Shown: positions 46,306-55,977, counted from the first letter of the stretch. The stretch: 64,000 bases of DNA from UTCFX2 sp963726375 (GCA_963726375.1 CAVSCE010000009.1:806001-870000); one strand, 5' to 3'. Numbers and translations: made by a program. The notes: a model not told the origin generated them from the sequence alone.

Positions 46306-47463
46306 ATGAAGCAGAAATTGAGCTTGTTCTTTGCAGTCCTTCTGACCTTAAGCTTGATCCTGGGCGCATGCGCACCTGCAGCGACACCTGCACCTACAGA
46401 AGCAGCCGTCGTCGAAAAGACAGAAGAAGTGGCGGTCGAAAAGACAGAGGAAGTGGCAGTCGAAAAGACTGAAGAGGTTGTTGCAGCTGAGACAGAGGCG
46501 GTCGTTGCCGAACCAGTCGAAACCGAAGGTCCCGCTCCTGCGGCCGAAGGCGGCTGGTGCTCAGGGACGAAGATTGTATTCTTCCCCGGCGGCGCTCCAG
46601 GCGGACCTTTTGAGACTGTCGTTTACAACGGTGCTGTTCAGGCTGCCGCGGATACAGGCGCGCAGGTGGAATATGTGTGGTCTGATTGGAACCCAGAGAA
46701 GATGATCACGCAATTCTCCGAAGCGATGGCAACCAGCCCTAATGGCATCGCTGTGATGGGTCATCCTGGGACCGAGGCTTTCGCGCCATTGATTGATGAA
46801 GCTGAATCTAAGGGGATCATCGTCACAAGCATGAATGTTCAGCTGGCCGATCTTCAAAGCAAATACGGCGGCGCAGGTTTCGGATATGCTGGAGCGCTTC
46901 AATATGAAGCCGGATATGCCTTAGGAAAGGAATCCCTTGCCCGATCTGGTTTGGCCGCAGGAGATAAGGCTTTTGTCTGGGGTTTGATCGCTCAAGCTGG
47001 ACGTGGTGAGCGCACAAAAGGGATCGTCGACGCTTTGGAAGAAGGAGGCGTTGAGGTCATCTATCAGGAGATTGATGATGCTACCAACAAAGACGCGGCA
47101 GCTGGCGTACCGATTTTTGTTGGCGTTATGTCTGCAAATCCTGATATCAAAATGATCGTAACTGACCACGGCAATCTGACAGGAACCCAGCAGACTTTCC
47201 TCGAAAGCGCAGGGCTTGGCCCGGATGATGTCTTCGCCTCCGGTTTTGACCTCTCCATTGCAACAGTCGATGCCATCCGTAATGGATGGACCGACCTGGT
47301 ATCCGATCAACAGCAATGGCTTCAGGGCTATATGGGAATCCTGCAGATCTGCCTGTCCCATAACTATGCATTCTCTGGACTCCAGATCGATACAGGCGCC
47401 GGTTTTGCCCACAAGGACAATGTTGAGATGCTCGCTGCTCTGGTGGAGAAGCAGGTCCGCTAA
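46306..47463 (+). CDS. Ribose/xylose-type ABC transporter substrate-binding lipoprotein
   Basis: 385 residues, intact. Lipoprotein signal LLTLSLILGACAPAATP, then a linker with three 24-base repeats coding VEKTEEVA (46411-46482), then a type I periplasmic binding fold (SBP family 2): TKIVFFPGGAPGGPFETVVYNGAVQAA, GIAVMGHPGTEAFAPLIDEAESKGI, IVTDHGNLTG, and the closing ASGFDLSIATVDAIRNGW. AGGAGAAT precedes the start. It delivers its sugar to the ATPase and permease genes that follow. The ligand is not known. Confidence 0.9.
   Translation: MKQKLSLFFAVLLTLSLILGACAPAATPAPTEAAVVEKTEEVAVEKTEEVAVEKTEEVVAAETEAVVAEPVETEGPAPAAEGGWCSGTKIVFFPGGAPGGPFETVVYNGAVQAAADTGAQVEYVWSDWNPEKMITQFSEAMATSPNGIAVMGHPGTEAFAPLIDEAESKGIIVTSMNVQLADLQSKYGGAGFGYAGALQYEAGYALGKESLARSGLAAGDKAFVWGLIAQAGRGERTKGIVDALEEGGVEVIYQEIDDATNKDAAAGVPIFVGVMSANPDIKMIVTDHGNLTGTQQTFLESAGLGPDDVFASGFDLSIATVDAIRNGWTDLVSDQQQWLQGYMGILQICLSHNYAFSGLQIDTGAGFAHKDNVEMLAALVEKQVR
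46411..46482 (+). repeat. Three in-frame 24-bp tandem repeats in the binding-protein linker
   Basis: Three successive 24-base units, each beginning GTCGAAAAGAC, encode VEKTEEVA, VEKTEEVA and VEKTEEVV. They lie between the lipid anchor and the binding domain and make a charged spacer. Confidence 0.85.
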
Positions 47464-47477
47464 TTATTTTTCTAATC

Positions 47478-47515
47478 GAATGTCCTGGTCAGGTGACAAA
47501 ACTGCCAGGACATTC
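47478..47515 (+). terminator. Stem-loop after the second binding-protein gene
   Basis: GAATGTCCTGG (47478-47488) pairs perfectly with CCAGGACATTC (47505-47515) around a 16-base loop. It starts 14 bases after the stop codon and is followed by TAAAAATCC. Same position and probable role as the hairpin at 40975-41005. Confidence 0.6.
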
Positions 47516-47620
47516 TAAAAATCCATGGCAAAGGTCGGACGATAATTTCTTGAGTTGGAGTTTAATTTTAAGAACCCAGTGAAATACACATCCTACCTTA
47601 ACCACACTTGAGGTGAAACA

Positions 47621-48403
47621 ATGGAAAATCGATTAGAGCTGCGAAAAGTATCCAAACTTTTCGGAGAAGTACAGGCGCTGGAAGATATTGATTTCCGTTT
47701 GGGTCGGAATGAAGTGGTCGGCCTGCTCGGAGATAACGGCGCAGGAAAATCGACATTAATCAAGATTATTACCGGTTATCACCAACCAACCTCGGGTGAA
47801 ATACTTTTTAATGGACAGAAGGTTGATAATTTGACGGTCCCAAAGGCGAGGCAGCTTGGGGTCGAAACTGTCTATCAGGAACGCGCCCTCGCTGAGCTGC
47901 AGACATTGTGGCGAAATATATTCCTGGGTCGTGAGCTTACCAACCGATATGGTCTGCTCGATGTTAAGAAAATGAAATATGAGACCCACCGCCTGATGGT
48001 GCAGTCGATGGGTTTCACATCCTCTGCAGTCGATCCGAATTCTAAAGTCGGCACTTTCTCTGGGGGTGAGCGGCAAGGAGTTGCAATTGTAAGAGCGTTG
48101 TACTTTGACGCTGATATCATCATTCTGGACGAGCCAACAATGGGCTTATCCTTGAAGGAAACCCAAAAGTTATTAAATTTCGTAAACAATATTCGCAAAG
48201 CCGGAAAATCAGCCATATTTATCGATCATAATATTTTTCATGTCTATTCTGTAGCCGATCGAGTGGTCGTAATCGACCGAGGTAGAGTGGCAGGGGAATT
48301 CACGACCAAAGAGATCACCCTGGAGGATTTGATGGAAAAGATGATCCGGATCGCTGAGACAGGCAGTTTTGAGGAACCTGTTGTCAGACAGGAGAGTAAT
48401 TGA
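47621..48403 (+). CDS. Sugar ABC transporter ATP-binding protein, single-domain
   Basis: 260 residues, intact. Walker A GDNGAGKST, signature FSGGERQGVAIVRAL, Walker B IIILDEPTMGLS, and the switch His in IFIDHN. The GERQ signature and the GLSLKETQ segment are typical of the ribose/xylose/fructose importers, but here there is one nucleotide-binding domain instead of the usual two (as in FrcA). It probably acts as a homodimer. GAGGTG lies seven bases upstream of ATG. The next gene, the permease, starts within a few bases. Confidence 0.88.
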   Translation: MENRLELRKVSKLFGEVQALEDIDFRLGRNEVVGLLGDNGAGKSTLIKIITGYHQPTSGEILFNGQKVDNLTVPKARQLGVETVYQERALAELQTLWRNIFLGRELTNRYGLLDVKKMKYETHRLMVQSMGFTSSAVDPNSKVGTFSGGERQGVAIVRALYFDADIIILDEPTMGLSLKETQKLLNFVNNIRKAGKSAIFIDHNIFHVYSVADRVVVIDRGRVAGEFTTKEITLEDLMEKMIRIAETGSFEEPVVRQESN

Positions 48404-48405
48404 TC

Positions 48406-49413
48406 ATGGCGGCTATAGAAGATTCGAACGTTCCTCCTTATAAAGAAACCTTCAATCTAAAGAGGTTTGTACGAGCTAACGGCACTCAACTGGGCATTTT
48501 TAGCGTTTTCATCGCTTTGTGGGCAATATTTATCATTCTGGCACCTGGCACTTTTACAAAGCCTCAAATTTACTATGCTTTCATGTCCACGATCCCATTC
48601 TTTGCAATCATGGCGATGCCTCTGACTATTTTGATCATCGCTGGGGAAATGGACCTTTCATTTCCTTCCGTGATGGCGATTGGGATGGTGATATTCCTGC
48701 TTACTTATTTTCAATTTCAATCAATCTGGTTGAGCTTCGCAGCCGCATTGGCTGTCGGTCTGTTTGCAGGATGGATGAACGGGATTATCATCGTGCGATT
48801 TGGCATCCCTTCACTGGTCGCCACGATCGGCACGCAGTTCTTCTGGCGTGGAGCAGTGCTGGTGTTATCTCAGAACAAGAACGGCTCGCTGGCTTACGCG
48901 ATGCACACTCCGCTGTATAACATTCTGGTTGGGAAATTGTTCGGCGTATTCCCAATGCAGATGGTCTGGCTGATCGTTATCACAATCCTGGCATGGGTTC
49001 TGCTGAACCGGACGCGCTTTGGCGCCCATATCTACCTCATCGGAGATAACGCCGAAAGTGCAAAACTAATGGGTGTCAACAACGGCTGGGTTCGCATCCG
49101 AGCCTTTATGCTGCTGGGTGTCATCGCAGCATTTGCTGGTGTGGTCGCAAGCCTGCACGTCAAGTTTTTCTGGCCAAGCCTGGGTGATGGCTACCTGCTG
49201 AAAACCATGGCCTCTGTCTTCCTGGGAGGTACCTCGGCATTTGGCGGCGTCGGTACGATTTTTGGAACATTCTTTGGTGCTTTCATCATTGGTGCGATCG
49301 AAGCAGCAACCGTAGCAGTCGGACTTACAGGCTTCTGGACCCAGCTGATATACGGATTGATCATCATTCTCTCGGTCACCATGCATTCTGTGCTTCGCAG
49401 GCGAATGGAATAA
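48406..49413 (+). CDS. Ribose-type ABC transporter permease
   Basis: About 335 residues, eight to ten membrane segments, intact. AGEMDLSFPSVMAIG, FAGWMNGIIIVRFGIPSLVATIGT and GGTSAFGGVGTIFGTFFGAFIIGAIE are landmark sequences of RbsC/XylH-type permeases. ATG 48406 lies nine bases after GGAGAG; a TTG at 48400 would overlap the ATPase stop by four bases. Forms the membrane channel of the importer encoded by 46306-49413. Confidence 0.9.
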   Translation: MAAIEDSNVPPYKETFNLKRFVRANGTQLGIFSVFIALWAIFIILAPGTFTKPQIYYAFMSTIPFFAIMAMPLTILIIAGEMDLSFPSVMAIGMVIFLLTYFQFQSIWLSFAAALAVGLFAGWMNGIIIVRFGIPSLVATIGTQFFWRGAVLVLSQNKNGSLAYAMHTPLYNILVGKLFGVFPMQMVWLIVITILAWVLLNRTRFGAHIYLIGDNAESAKLMGVNNGWVRIRAFMLLGVIAAFAGVVASLHVKFFWPSLGDGYLLKTMASVFLGGTSAFGGVGTIFGTFFGAFIIGAIEAATVAVGLTGFWTQLIYGLIIILSVTMHSVLRRRME

Positions 49414-49440
49414 ATGGGGGAATGGATTCTTTAAAGCGAA

Positions 49441-50596
49441 GTGAGTTCATCGGAAAGGAATTTAAAAAATATCTTCGGTTCTCAACCGGAGATGATAACG
49501 CGTGCTCCTGGTCGTGTGGACTTGATGGGCAGCCACACAGATTATAACGAAGGTTTTGTGCTCACGCAGGCTGATTGATAGAGATACCTGGCTTGCTGCC
49601 CTGCCGCGCCCGGATCGCACCGTAAGAATCGCCTCGTTAAACACGCCGGGTTTCTATTCATTCAACCTGGACGATATCCAGAGATTTTCCGAATTCGTCG
49701 TGGGGTAATTATGCCTGCGGCGTCGCAAAAATCTTCCAGGATGAAGGTTTGTCGCTCATGGGTTTTGATGGATTGCTCCACAGCACAGTCCCATTCAGCA
49801 GCGGTTTGAGCTCATCTGCCGCCCTGGAAGTTGCCGTAGCAGTTATGTTCGATCTGCTTGGGAATCTGAAGATTGATCCTGTTCAAATGGCAAAACTCTG
49901 CCAGCGCGCAGAGAATGAGTTCGTCGGGATGCGCTGCGGTATTCTGGACCAGTATTCATCCCTGATGGGCAGGGCTGGACATGCGCTGTCTGTTGGATTG
50001 CCGCATCTCTCCAGAGTGAATATATTTCAATTCCTGGGGATCTCGAGGTGGTAATATGCGATACCCACGCCGAGCGCGCTCTGACTGGATCGGAATACCC
50101 CGAACGCCGCGCCCAATGCGAACAGGGTGCAAGAATCCTGGCAGGTTTTTATCCAGGGCTCAGATCACTTCGTGATGCCGATTTGGGCCAACTGGAGGAA
50201 CACCATAAGGATATGCCTGAAATCGTTTTCCGCCGGTGTCGGTTCATCATCAAGGAGAACCAGCGCGTCCTGGATCTGGCTACGGCCCTGTCAAAGCCTG
50301 ATTATGATCAGGTCGCTTCATTGACAGCCCAATCTTATCTCGGTGCCCGAGATGAATTCGAGATAGGCTGTCCCGAGATGGAAGCCATGTACAGCGCAAT
50401 GATAGGCGGTCCAGGTGTGATTGGCGCCCGGCAGGCTGGAGCCGGCTTCGGGGGCTGCATGGTCGCATTCGTTCATCAATCTGCGGGCAGCTCATTTATA
50501 GATCAGGTCTCTTGCCAATATCAATCAAAAACTGGGATTGAGCCAAAAGTCTTCGCAGTCCAAGCTGCAGAAGGTGCTGGCAGGCTGGAAATGTAG
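49441..50596 (+). CDS. galK: Galactokinase (GHMP kinase), frameshifted
   Basis: Span of 385 codons equals galactokinase. TRAPGRVDLMGSHTDYNEGFV is the substrate-binding signature (cut after 44 codons by an early break near 49570). PFSSGLSSSAALEVAVA is the phosphate loop, GILDQYSSLMG carries the catalytic Asp, and GARQAGAGFGGCMVAFV closes the fold. Frames change near 49570, 49700 and 50010, each time continuing the family sequence. The start is unsettled: GTG 49441 gives the right reading but lacks a ribosome site. It phosphorylates galactose or a related sugar brought in by the importer just upstream. Confidence 0.8.
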
Positions 50597-50609
50597 CATT
50601 TTTTGGGAT

Positions 50610-51648
50610 TTATCGAGGAGTGATTTTCCAGCCAAAATGCTCGATCTTGATCTGCGCACTCGGACCAGGCCAGTAGATATGGGAAAAATAACTAGCCCCG
50701 CGCAGCGCAGATGGGTTTCGGCCGCGCGTCACGATGATGTGGTCGGGATTGTGATTAGCGAAGTATTTATCTCGCAAGATCAGCGATCGTCCCATCGTCG
50801 GATCCATCGGCATCCAGCCGATGCCGGGAAGATAAACTTCCAGCCAGGCATGCTCCTTCCGCGCCAGCGGCTCACTTTCCTTCGCAAGAAAGAGCACACC
50901 TTCCAAATAGCGAGCAGGTATCCCTGCTGAACGGCACAAGGCAATGGTCAGATCGGCGTATTCACTGCAGTCTGCCCCCATCTCGCCCAATGAAGCCTGA
51001 GCACCCCAGTCTTTTTCATTTTCCGTGTAAACCAGGTTATCGGCCGCATAATCATAGATTGCACGAGCCTGCTCGCAAGGATTCGGTTTACCTTCGATCA
51101 CTTCGGCTGACAAACTCATAATCTGGGGATTGTTCGATTCGATATGTAATTCCGGGCTGGTAAATTCCTCAGGCAGCTTGCCTTCACAAACCGTGAGGTC
51201 GTATTCCAGATGGTTGACTCTGATCAGGTAGCTAAGTTCAAGGAATAAGCTCCCCCTGGTAAAAGTCCCTTCAAATCAAATTCAGCAATCAGATTTCCAT
51301 ATTCATCAAAGAAAGTCCGGTAATTTGGCCAGTTGATCGAGGTTTTTATCACCTCCTGGTAAGGCGGGATCGATTGGATCAGAGCAACCCACAGGTTGTG
51401 CTTGGAGGGTCCTCCTGGACCATAATTTGTAATTTTAAATTCTTCAACAACCTGGTATTCAACGCTTCCCAGGAATTGGAGTGCCTCAGGATTTGCCTGC
51501 TCAAGTTCTTTTTCCTTTGAAACAACCTGCTCTCTTTCCCTGGAAGATTTCTGAAATCGCTGCGCCACCACGCTCACAGGCTGAAAGCAAGGTCAGCAGA
51601 CGCGCAAAATCCGGCAATCAACGCACCTTTCAAACTGCTTTTTTGCAT
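50610..51648 (-). CDS. Transglutaminase-like lipoprotein, frameshifted
   Basis: About 346 codons. The start at 51648 (MQKSSLKGALIAGFCAS) leads, after one slip near 51590, to a lipobox (LLTLLSAC). A second frame (51577-51230) encodes a charged region and a beta-rich domain (VEEFKITNYGPGG). After another slip near 51235 comes a transglutaminase-like core: MGADCSEYADLTIALCRSAGIPARYLEG (catalytic Cys), KEHAWLEVYLPGIGWMPMDPT (His and Asp). It may cross-link or hydrolyse surface protein. It lies on the opposite strand between galK and the glycyl radical activase, so it is probably unrelated to them. Confidence 0.68.
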
Positions 51649-51692
51649 AACGCATTCTATCATGCTCAAGGTCTCCTTACCTTGCAACCGGC

Positions 51693-51720
51693 TTGACAAC
51701 ATCCTTCTAGATGATATGAT
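51693..51720 (+). promoter_or_regulatory. Promoter of the glycyl radical enzyme unit
   Basis: TTGACA (51693-51698), 16 bp, TATGAT (51715-51720). Transcription would start near 51727, only about three bases before the ATG at 51730, so the message would be almost leaderless. Confidence 0.6.
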
Positions 51721-51729
51721 TTAGCGGAC

Positions 51730-52522
51730 ATGAACTCTCCTAAAACAGGCATTATCTTCAATATCCAGGAATTTTCTGTTCATGATGGACCAGGCCTGCG
51801 AACGACCGTTTTCTTGAAAGGCTGCCCGTTGGACTGCAGCTGGTGCCATAATCCGGAAGGAAAATCATCGTTCCCTCAGATCATGCAAAGTCCTTTGGGA
51901 GAGCGCCGGGTGGGTGAAACCTGGGAATCATCAGCTCTGGCTGAAAGATTGAACAGGCAGGCGTTCATCCTCCACCAGAACCAGGGCGGTGTGACATTTT
52001 CGGGAGGCGAGCCGCTCCTGCAGGCTGCATTTATTGCAGAGGTGATCGAAAGTCTGGATGATCTTCATACCTTATTGGATACATCAGGATATGCCAGTGA
52101 AAAAGATTTTTGCTTATTGGCAGAAAGGGTGGACCTGGTCTATTTTGACCTCAAACTGCTGGACGATTTGCTGCATCGGAAATATACCGGGATGAGCAAT
52201 GGTCCAATCCTTGCACAATTTAAACCTTCTCAGCCAGACTGGAACCCCTTTTGTTGTTCGCATCCCGCTGATCCCGGGTGTGACTGACACTGTCAATAAC
52301 CTTAATGCGATCGCCCGGTTGATCTCCCAACTGCCTACGATTCCACAGGTGGAGCTTCTGCCGTATAATTCTCTAGCCGGGGCTAAATATGCCTCGTGCG
52401 GAAAAACCTTCGATCCAGATTTTGACCCTCTTCAGCCGATAGAAACTCGGTTGGAAGTTTTTTCTTCAATCGGATTGAACGCCAGCGTCCGTCGACGGGA
52501 ATATAAATTCAGTAATGGATAG
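51730..52522 (+). CDS. Glycyl radical enzyme activating enzyme (radical SAM), one frameshift
   Basis: About 263 residues. IIFNIQEFSVHDGPGLRTTVFLKGCPLDCSWCHNPEG holds the Cx3Cx2C that binds the radical-SAM iron-sulfur cluster (Cys residues of GCPLDCSWC). TFSGGEPLLQ is the SAM-binding GGE motif and LLDTSGYA is usual for activases. The ferredoxin-like insert of many activases is missing, so it is of the compact PflA type. The frame slips near 52215; the second frame gives RIPLIPGVTDTVNNL. It uses SAM to place a glycyl radical on the enzyme encoded next. Confidence 0.85.
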
Positions 52523-52561
52523 TTGCTCATATGAGCCATCCTGACCAATAGATTAATTGAA

Positions 52562-54635
52562 ATGCGCCAGCAAATCCGCAACCGCGCAGCAAGCGAGTTC
52601 CGTCAAGCGGCAGCGCCTGATGTGCTGAGTGAATGCATTTCTGAAAACCTTTCCTGGACAAAACGAGCAGCTCGCTTGATCCGCCGCATGTGTGAAGCCG
52701 AGCGACCTGTTATCTTTCCTAACGAACGAATTGCATTCACCCGGACGGTCCCTGCTGTCCCTCCCATTTTGAATCCCAAAGAATGGGATGCCTATACGAA
52801 AGGTTATACCATTCATGAATTAGGTCCAATTAACAACATCTGTGCTGATTGGGGTATGGTCCTTATTCCAGGGTTTGAATGGCCGCAGGCAAGTTGCAGT
52901 CGCTTCAAAAGACCAGCATTCCAGATGATCCGGAATCGATCGAATTTCTGGATAGCGCCATCGAGACGATTGATGCTGTCCTGGAATTAGCTGCACGTTA
53001 TGCAGAAGAAGCCGCGCCGAACCGGTCAGATTGAGATCGCTGACAACTTTAGGCATTCTCCGGCGAATCCACCCCGTTCGTTTCATGAGGCTTTGCAAGC
53101 GCTCCGATTCTTGCATGCCACAATCTGGCTGGGCGGACATTACCATGTCGGCCTCGGTCGCTTCGATCAGTATATGTGGCCGTACTTGAAAAATGATCTG
53201 GAGAGTCAAAGCCCTGGATAACCAAGGGGCTGAAGAGTTGCTTGCTGAGTTTTTCCTATCCTTAAATAAGGACAGCGATCTCTTTCCAGGTGTCCAGCAA
53301 GGCGACAACGGGCAATCCCTCACACTCGGGGGAATGACCCGGGATGGTCCCGACGGTTGCAATCCACTGACCCAAATGGCGCTGCGAGTGGCTTGCGAGA
53401 CAGCGATGATCGACCCAAAAATCAACCTGCGAATTTCCTCACACACTGACCTTGAATTACTGAGCCTGGCTTCTGAATTAACTCGAAGAGGATTAGGTTT
53501 TCCCCAATATTCAAACGATGAAGTCGTCATTCCCGCTCTGGTCGAACACGGTTATGCGCTACCTGACGCGCGCGATTATACCGTCGCTGCCTGCTGGGAG
53601 TTCATTATTCCTGGAAAAGGGATGGAAGTGGTCAATATCGGAGCTGTCTCTTTCCCTTATGCTGTGGATCAAGGCATCCGAAAAGGCTTTAAATCCGGCA
53701 GTGATTTTTCTATGGTGCAGGAGGCTGTCAAAGAAAATATTCGGGTTCAGGTAGATTTGCTGGTCACCAGGTACAGAAACCTTCTTCTCCCGCCCGCGCC
53801 ATATTATTCTGTCTTTATGGACGGCTGTTTGGAAAACGGCCGTGATTTATCTGCTGGATTGGTTTACAACAATTATGGGATCCATGGTGCTTGTTCCGCC
53901 AACGCCGCCGACGCCCTGGCTGCAGTCAAATCGGGATTTCTTGAAAGTCGGATCTCGATGCCAGACCAACTGATCAAAGCTTTGGATTCGAGTTTTCATG
54001 AAGATGAAAGCCTGCGCCGTTGGCTGGTTGAAGAAGGACCAAAAGTTGGTAAGAATTCAGACCTTGCCGATGACATGCTGGTCTTTCTCTTCGAAGAGTT
54101 CGCAGCAGCATGCGAATCTCATAAAGACAACGGCCGCGGAGGCATCATCCGACCAGGATCCGGTTCAGCAATGTACTACGTCTGGCTGGCGCGCGGGCAT
54201 GATGGAATGAGCGAGCCGATCGTCGGCGCAACAGCAGACGGCCGACGACAGGGCGAATTCTTCAGCGCGAATCTTTCTCCTTCACCTGGGATCGCTTCCG
54301 ATGGTCCCTTCAGCATCTTCGCATCCTTCTCAAAGATCAATTACGGCCGAATTTACAACGGCGGGCCAATCACTCTCGAGCTTTCGGATACTGTTTTTAC
54401 TGATCAAGAGTTTCTCCATAAACTAGCTATGTTGGTGCGGACCTTCGCCCAGCTTGGCTGCCAGCAGCTGCAAATCAACTGCTTGAACGTTGAGAGGCTG
54501 AATGAAGCACGGATGCATCCGGAACTGTTTCGTGATTTGATCGTTCGCGTTTGGGGATGGAGTGGTTATTTTTGCGAGCTGGCACCGGAATATCAAGAAC
54601 AGATCGTTGCGCGCGTTCTTTACAACAGCGTATAA
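52562..54635 (+). CDS. Glycyl radical enzyme of unassigned function, frameshifted
   Basis: About 690 residues, shorter than pyruvate formate-lyase. The radical Gly is in VRVWGWSGYFCELAPEYQEQI (Gly codon 54555-54557), and the active-site Cys in DYTVAACWEFIIPGKG (Cys codon 53592-53594), directly followed by Trp-Glu. PFL has Cys-Cys there, and the diol dehydratase and lyase groups usually GCVE. ADGRRQGEFFSANLSPSPG is the conserved loop before the radical domain. Frames change near 52885, 53015 and 53195. Upstream codons AILTNRLIE suggest the real start is near 52531. The activase precedes it and a URO-D-like gene follows 12 bases later. Reaction unknown: probably dehydration, elimination or C-C cleavage of the imported compound. 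Confidence 0.82.
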
Positions 54636-54647
54636 TCCTTTGTCCTT

Positions 54648-55709
54648 ATGAATTTTAATCAAGAACAAATCAGTCTTCAAACTGGAACCAGCCTGAGTCA
54701 CAAGGAACGTGTCAGGAAAGCGCTTCTTCACCAGCCGATCGACCATCTTCCAACGCAGATTAATTACACATCTAGAATGGGGGAGATCCTGGCCTCGCAC
54801 TGGCATCTTCAAATGGACGAGCTGCCTCAATTCCTGGATAACCATCTGATCCGAGTGGATCTAAATCTTGAAGGAATCAATAAACCAAAGGAAGCAATTC
54901 GATTTGATTGGTGGGGTGCTGGTCATTCAACCAGCGAGGAAGGCTATTTCATCGCTCACAGCCCTTTGGCTGAGAAAAAAGACCTCGATTCGGTTTTTTG
55001 GCCCGAACCGCACGCACCAGGATTGCTTGATGACGCTTCGGAGGTCATCAAAGAATATGGTCAGGAATTCTTTATCCTACCGAATTTTGGCTGGGCTCTT
55101 TTTGAGCGCGCCTGGTCACTGCGCGGTTACGAGCAGCTGATGATGGACCTCGTCCTTGATCCAGGTTACGTTGAGGAATTGCTGGACCGAATCGTGAATA
55201 TCCAGCTGGTATTGATTGATCGTTTTCTTGGGCTCGGCGTAGACGGATGCTATTTTGGCGACGATTACGGCGCCCAAAACAGGCTGCTCTTCTCACCAAA
55301 TACATGGCGAAAAATGATCAAACCGCGCTTGCAGCGGATGTTTGCACCATTTATTGAGCGCGGTCTCCCGGTTGTGATGCACTCTGACGGCGCCATCGAA
55401 TTGATTCTGCCAGATTTAGTAGAGATTGGCCTTACCTGCTTGAATCCGATCCAGCCAGAGGTCCTGGACCACTGCACCCTCCGAAGCCAATACAATGAGC
55501 GGCTTTCTTATTATGGGGGTATATCAACTCAGACTGTCCTGCCTCATGGCGATCCTGATGAGGTCGGTGATGCAATCCAGAGCTGCATTCAAACGCTCGC
55601 ACCTGACGGAACAGGATTATGGATCGCACCATCCCACCGCTTGATGTCGGACATCCCTGTTCGGAACATTGAAGCATTGCTGGCTGGATTTCGAATGATT
55701 TCATCATAA
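54648..55709 (+). CDS. Uroporphyrinogen decarboxylase (URO-D) family protein
   Basis: 353 residues, intact. SHKERVRKALLHQPIDHLPTQ is the superfamily start; GVDGCYFGDDYGAQNRLLFSP and VVMHSDGAIELILPDLVEIG correspond to the same places in 45021-46112. The two proteins are clear paralogues. The MHSDGA segment lacks the Cys of zinc-dependent cobamide methyltransferases. It starts 12 bases after the glycyl radical enzyme stop, without a good ribosome site, so it is probably translated by coupling. Reaction unknown. Confidence 0.78.
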   Translation: MNFNQEQISLQTGTSLSHKERVRKALLHQPIDHLPTQINYTSRMGEILASHWHLQMDELPQFLDNHLIRVDLNLEGINKPKEAIRFDWWGAGHSTSEEGYFIAHSPLAEKKDLDSVFWPEPHAPGLLDDASEVIKEYGQEFFILPNFGWALFERAWSLRGYEQLMMDLVLDPGYVEELLDRIVNIQLVLIDRFLGLGVDGCYFGDDYGAQNRLLFSPNTWRKMIKPRLQRMFAPFIERGLPVVMHSDGAIELILPDLVEIGLTCLNPIQPEVLDHCTLRSQYNERLSYYGGISTQTVLPHGDPDEVGDAIQSCIQTLAPDGTGLWIAPSHRLMSDIPVRNIEALLAGFRMISS

Positions 55710-55861
55710 TACATCCTTCAGGATTTCATCCAATTATGACTGACACTCCCATTCTCAATCACCCAACAATGGCTGGAATTCCCATTATTAAAATGACATT
55801 GTAGCAAAGGTCATAAGGATTCTGATCGCACAACCTGCATGTAAGGGGAAATCAGGTCTGA

Positions 55862-55890
55862 TTGACAATTGATCATCAAATCGCTATAAT
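55862..55890 (+). promoter_or_regulatory. Consensus sigma-70-type promoter of the LacI gene
   Basis: TTGACA (55862-55867), 17 bp, TATAAT (55885-55890). All 12 bases are consensus. The operator begins five bases later. Leader of about 80 bases. Confidence 0.8.
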
Positions 55891-55895
55891 GTGAA

Positions 55896-55914
55896 CGTTC
55901 CCGATAACGGTAAC
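55896..55914. promoter_or_regulatory. LacI-type operator, site B
   Basis: CGTTCCCGATAACGGTAAC, 17 of 19 bases equal to site A (44956-44974) on the opposite strand. It covers the transcription start of the LacI gene, so the repressor should control itself. Confidence 0.75.
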
Positions 55915-55977
55915 ATATATTTATCGGATACAAATATTTATCCACCAGGATAAACTAGACGAGGCAGGTTTTTCGGA

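Noticed and set aside
45021..55709. URO-D-like proteins as haem-synthesis HemE
   Set aside because: Several paralogues lie inside sugar operons, there are no other haem genes, and the sequences diverge from the HemE pattern.
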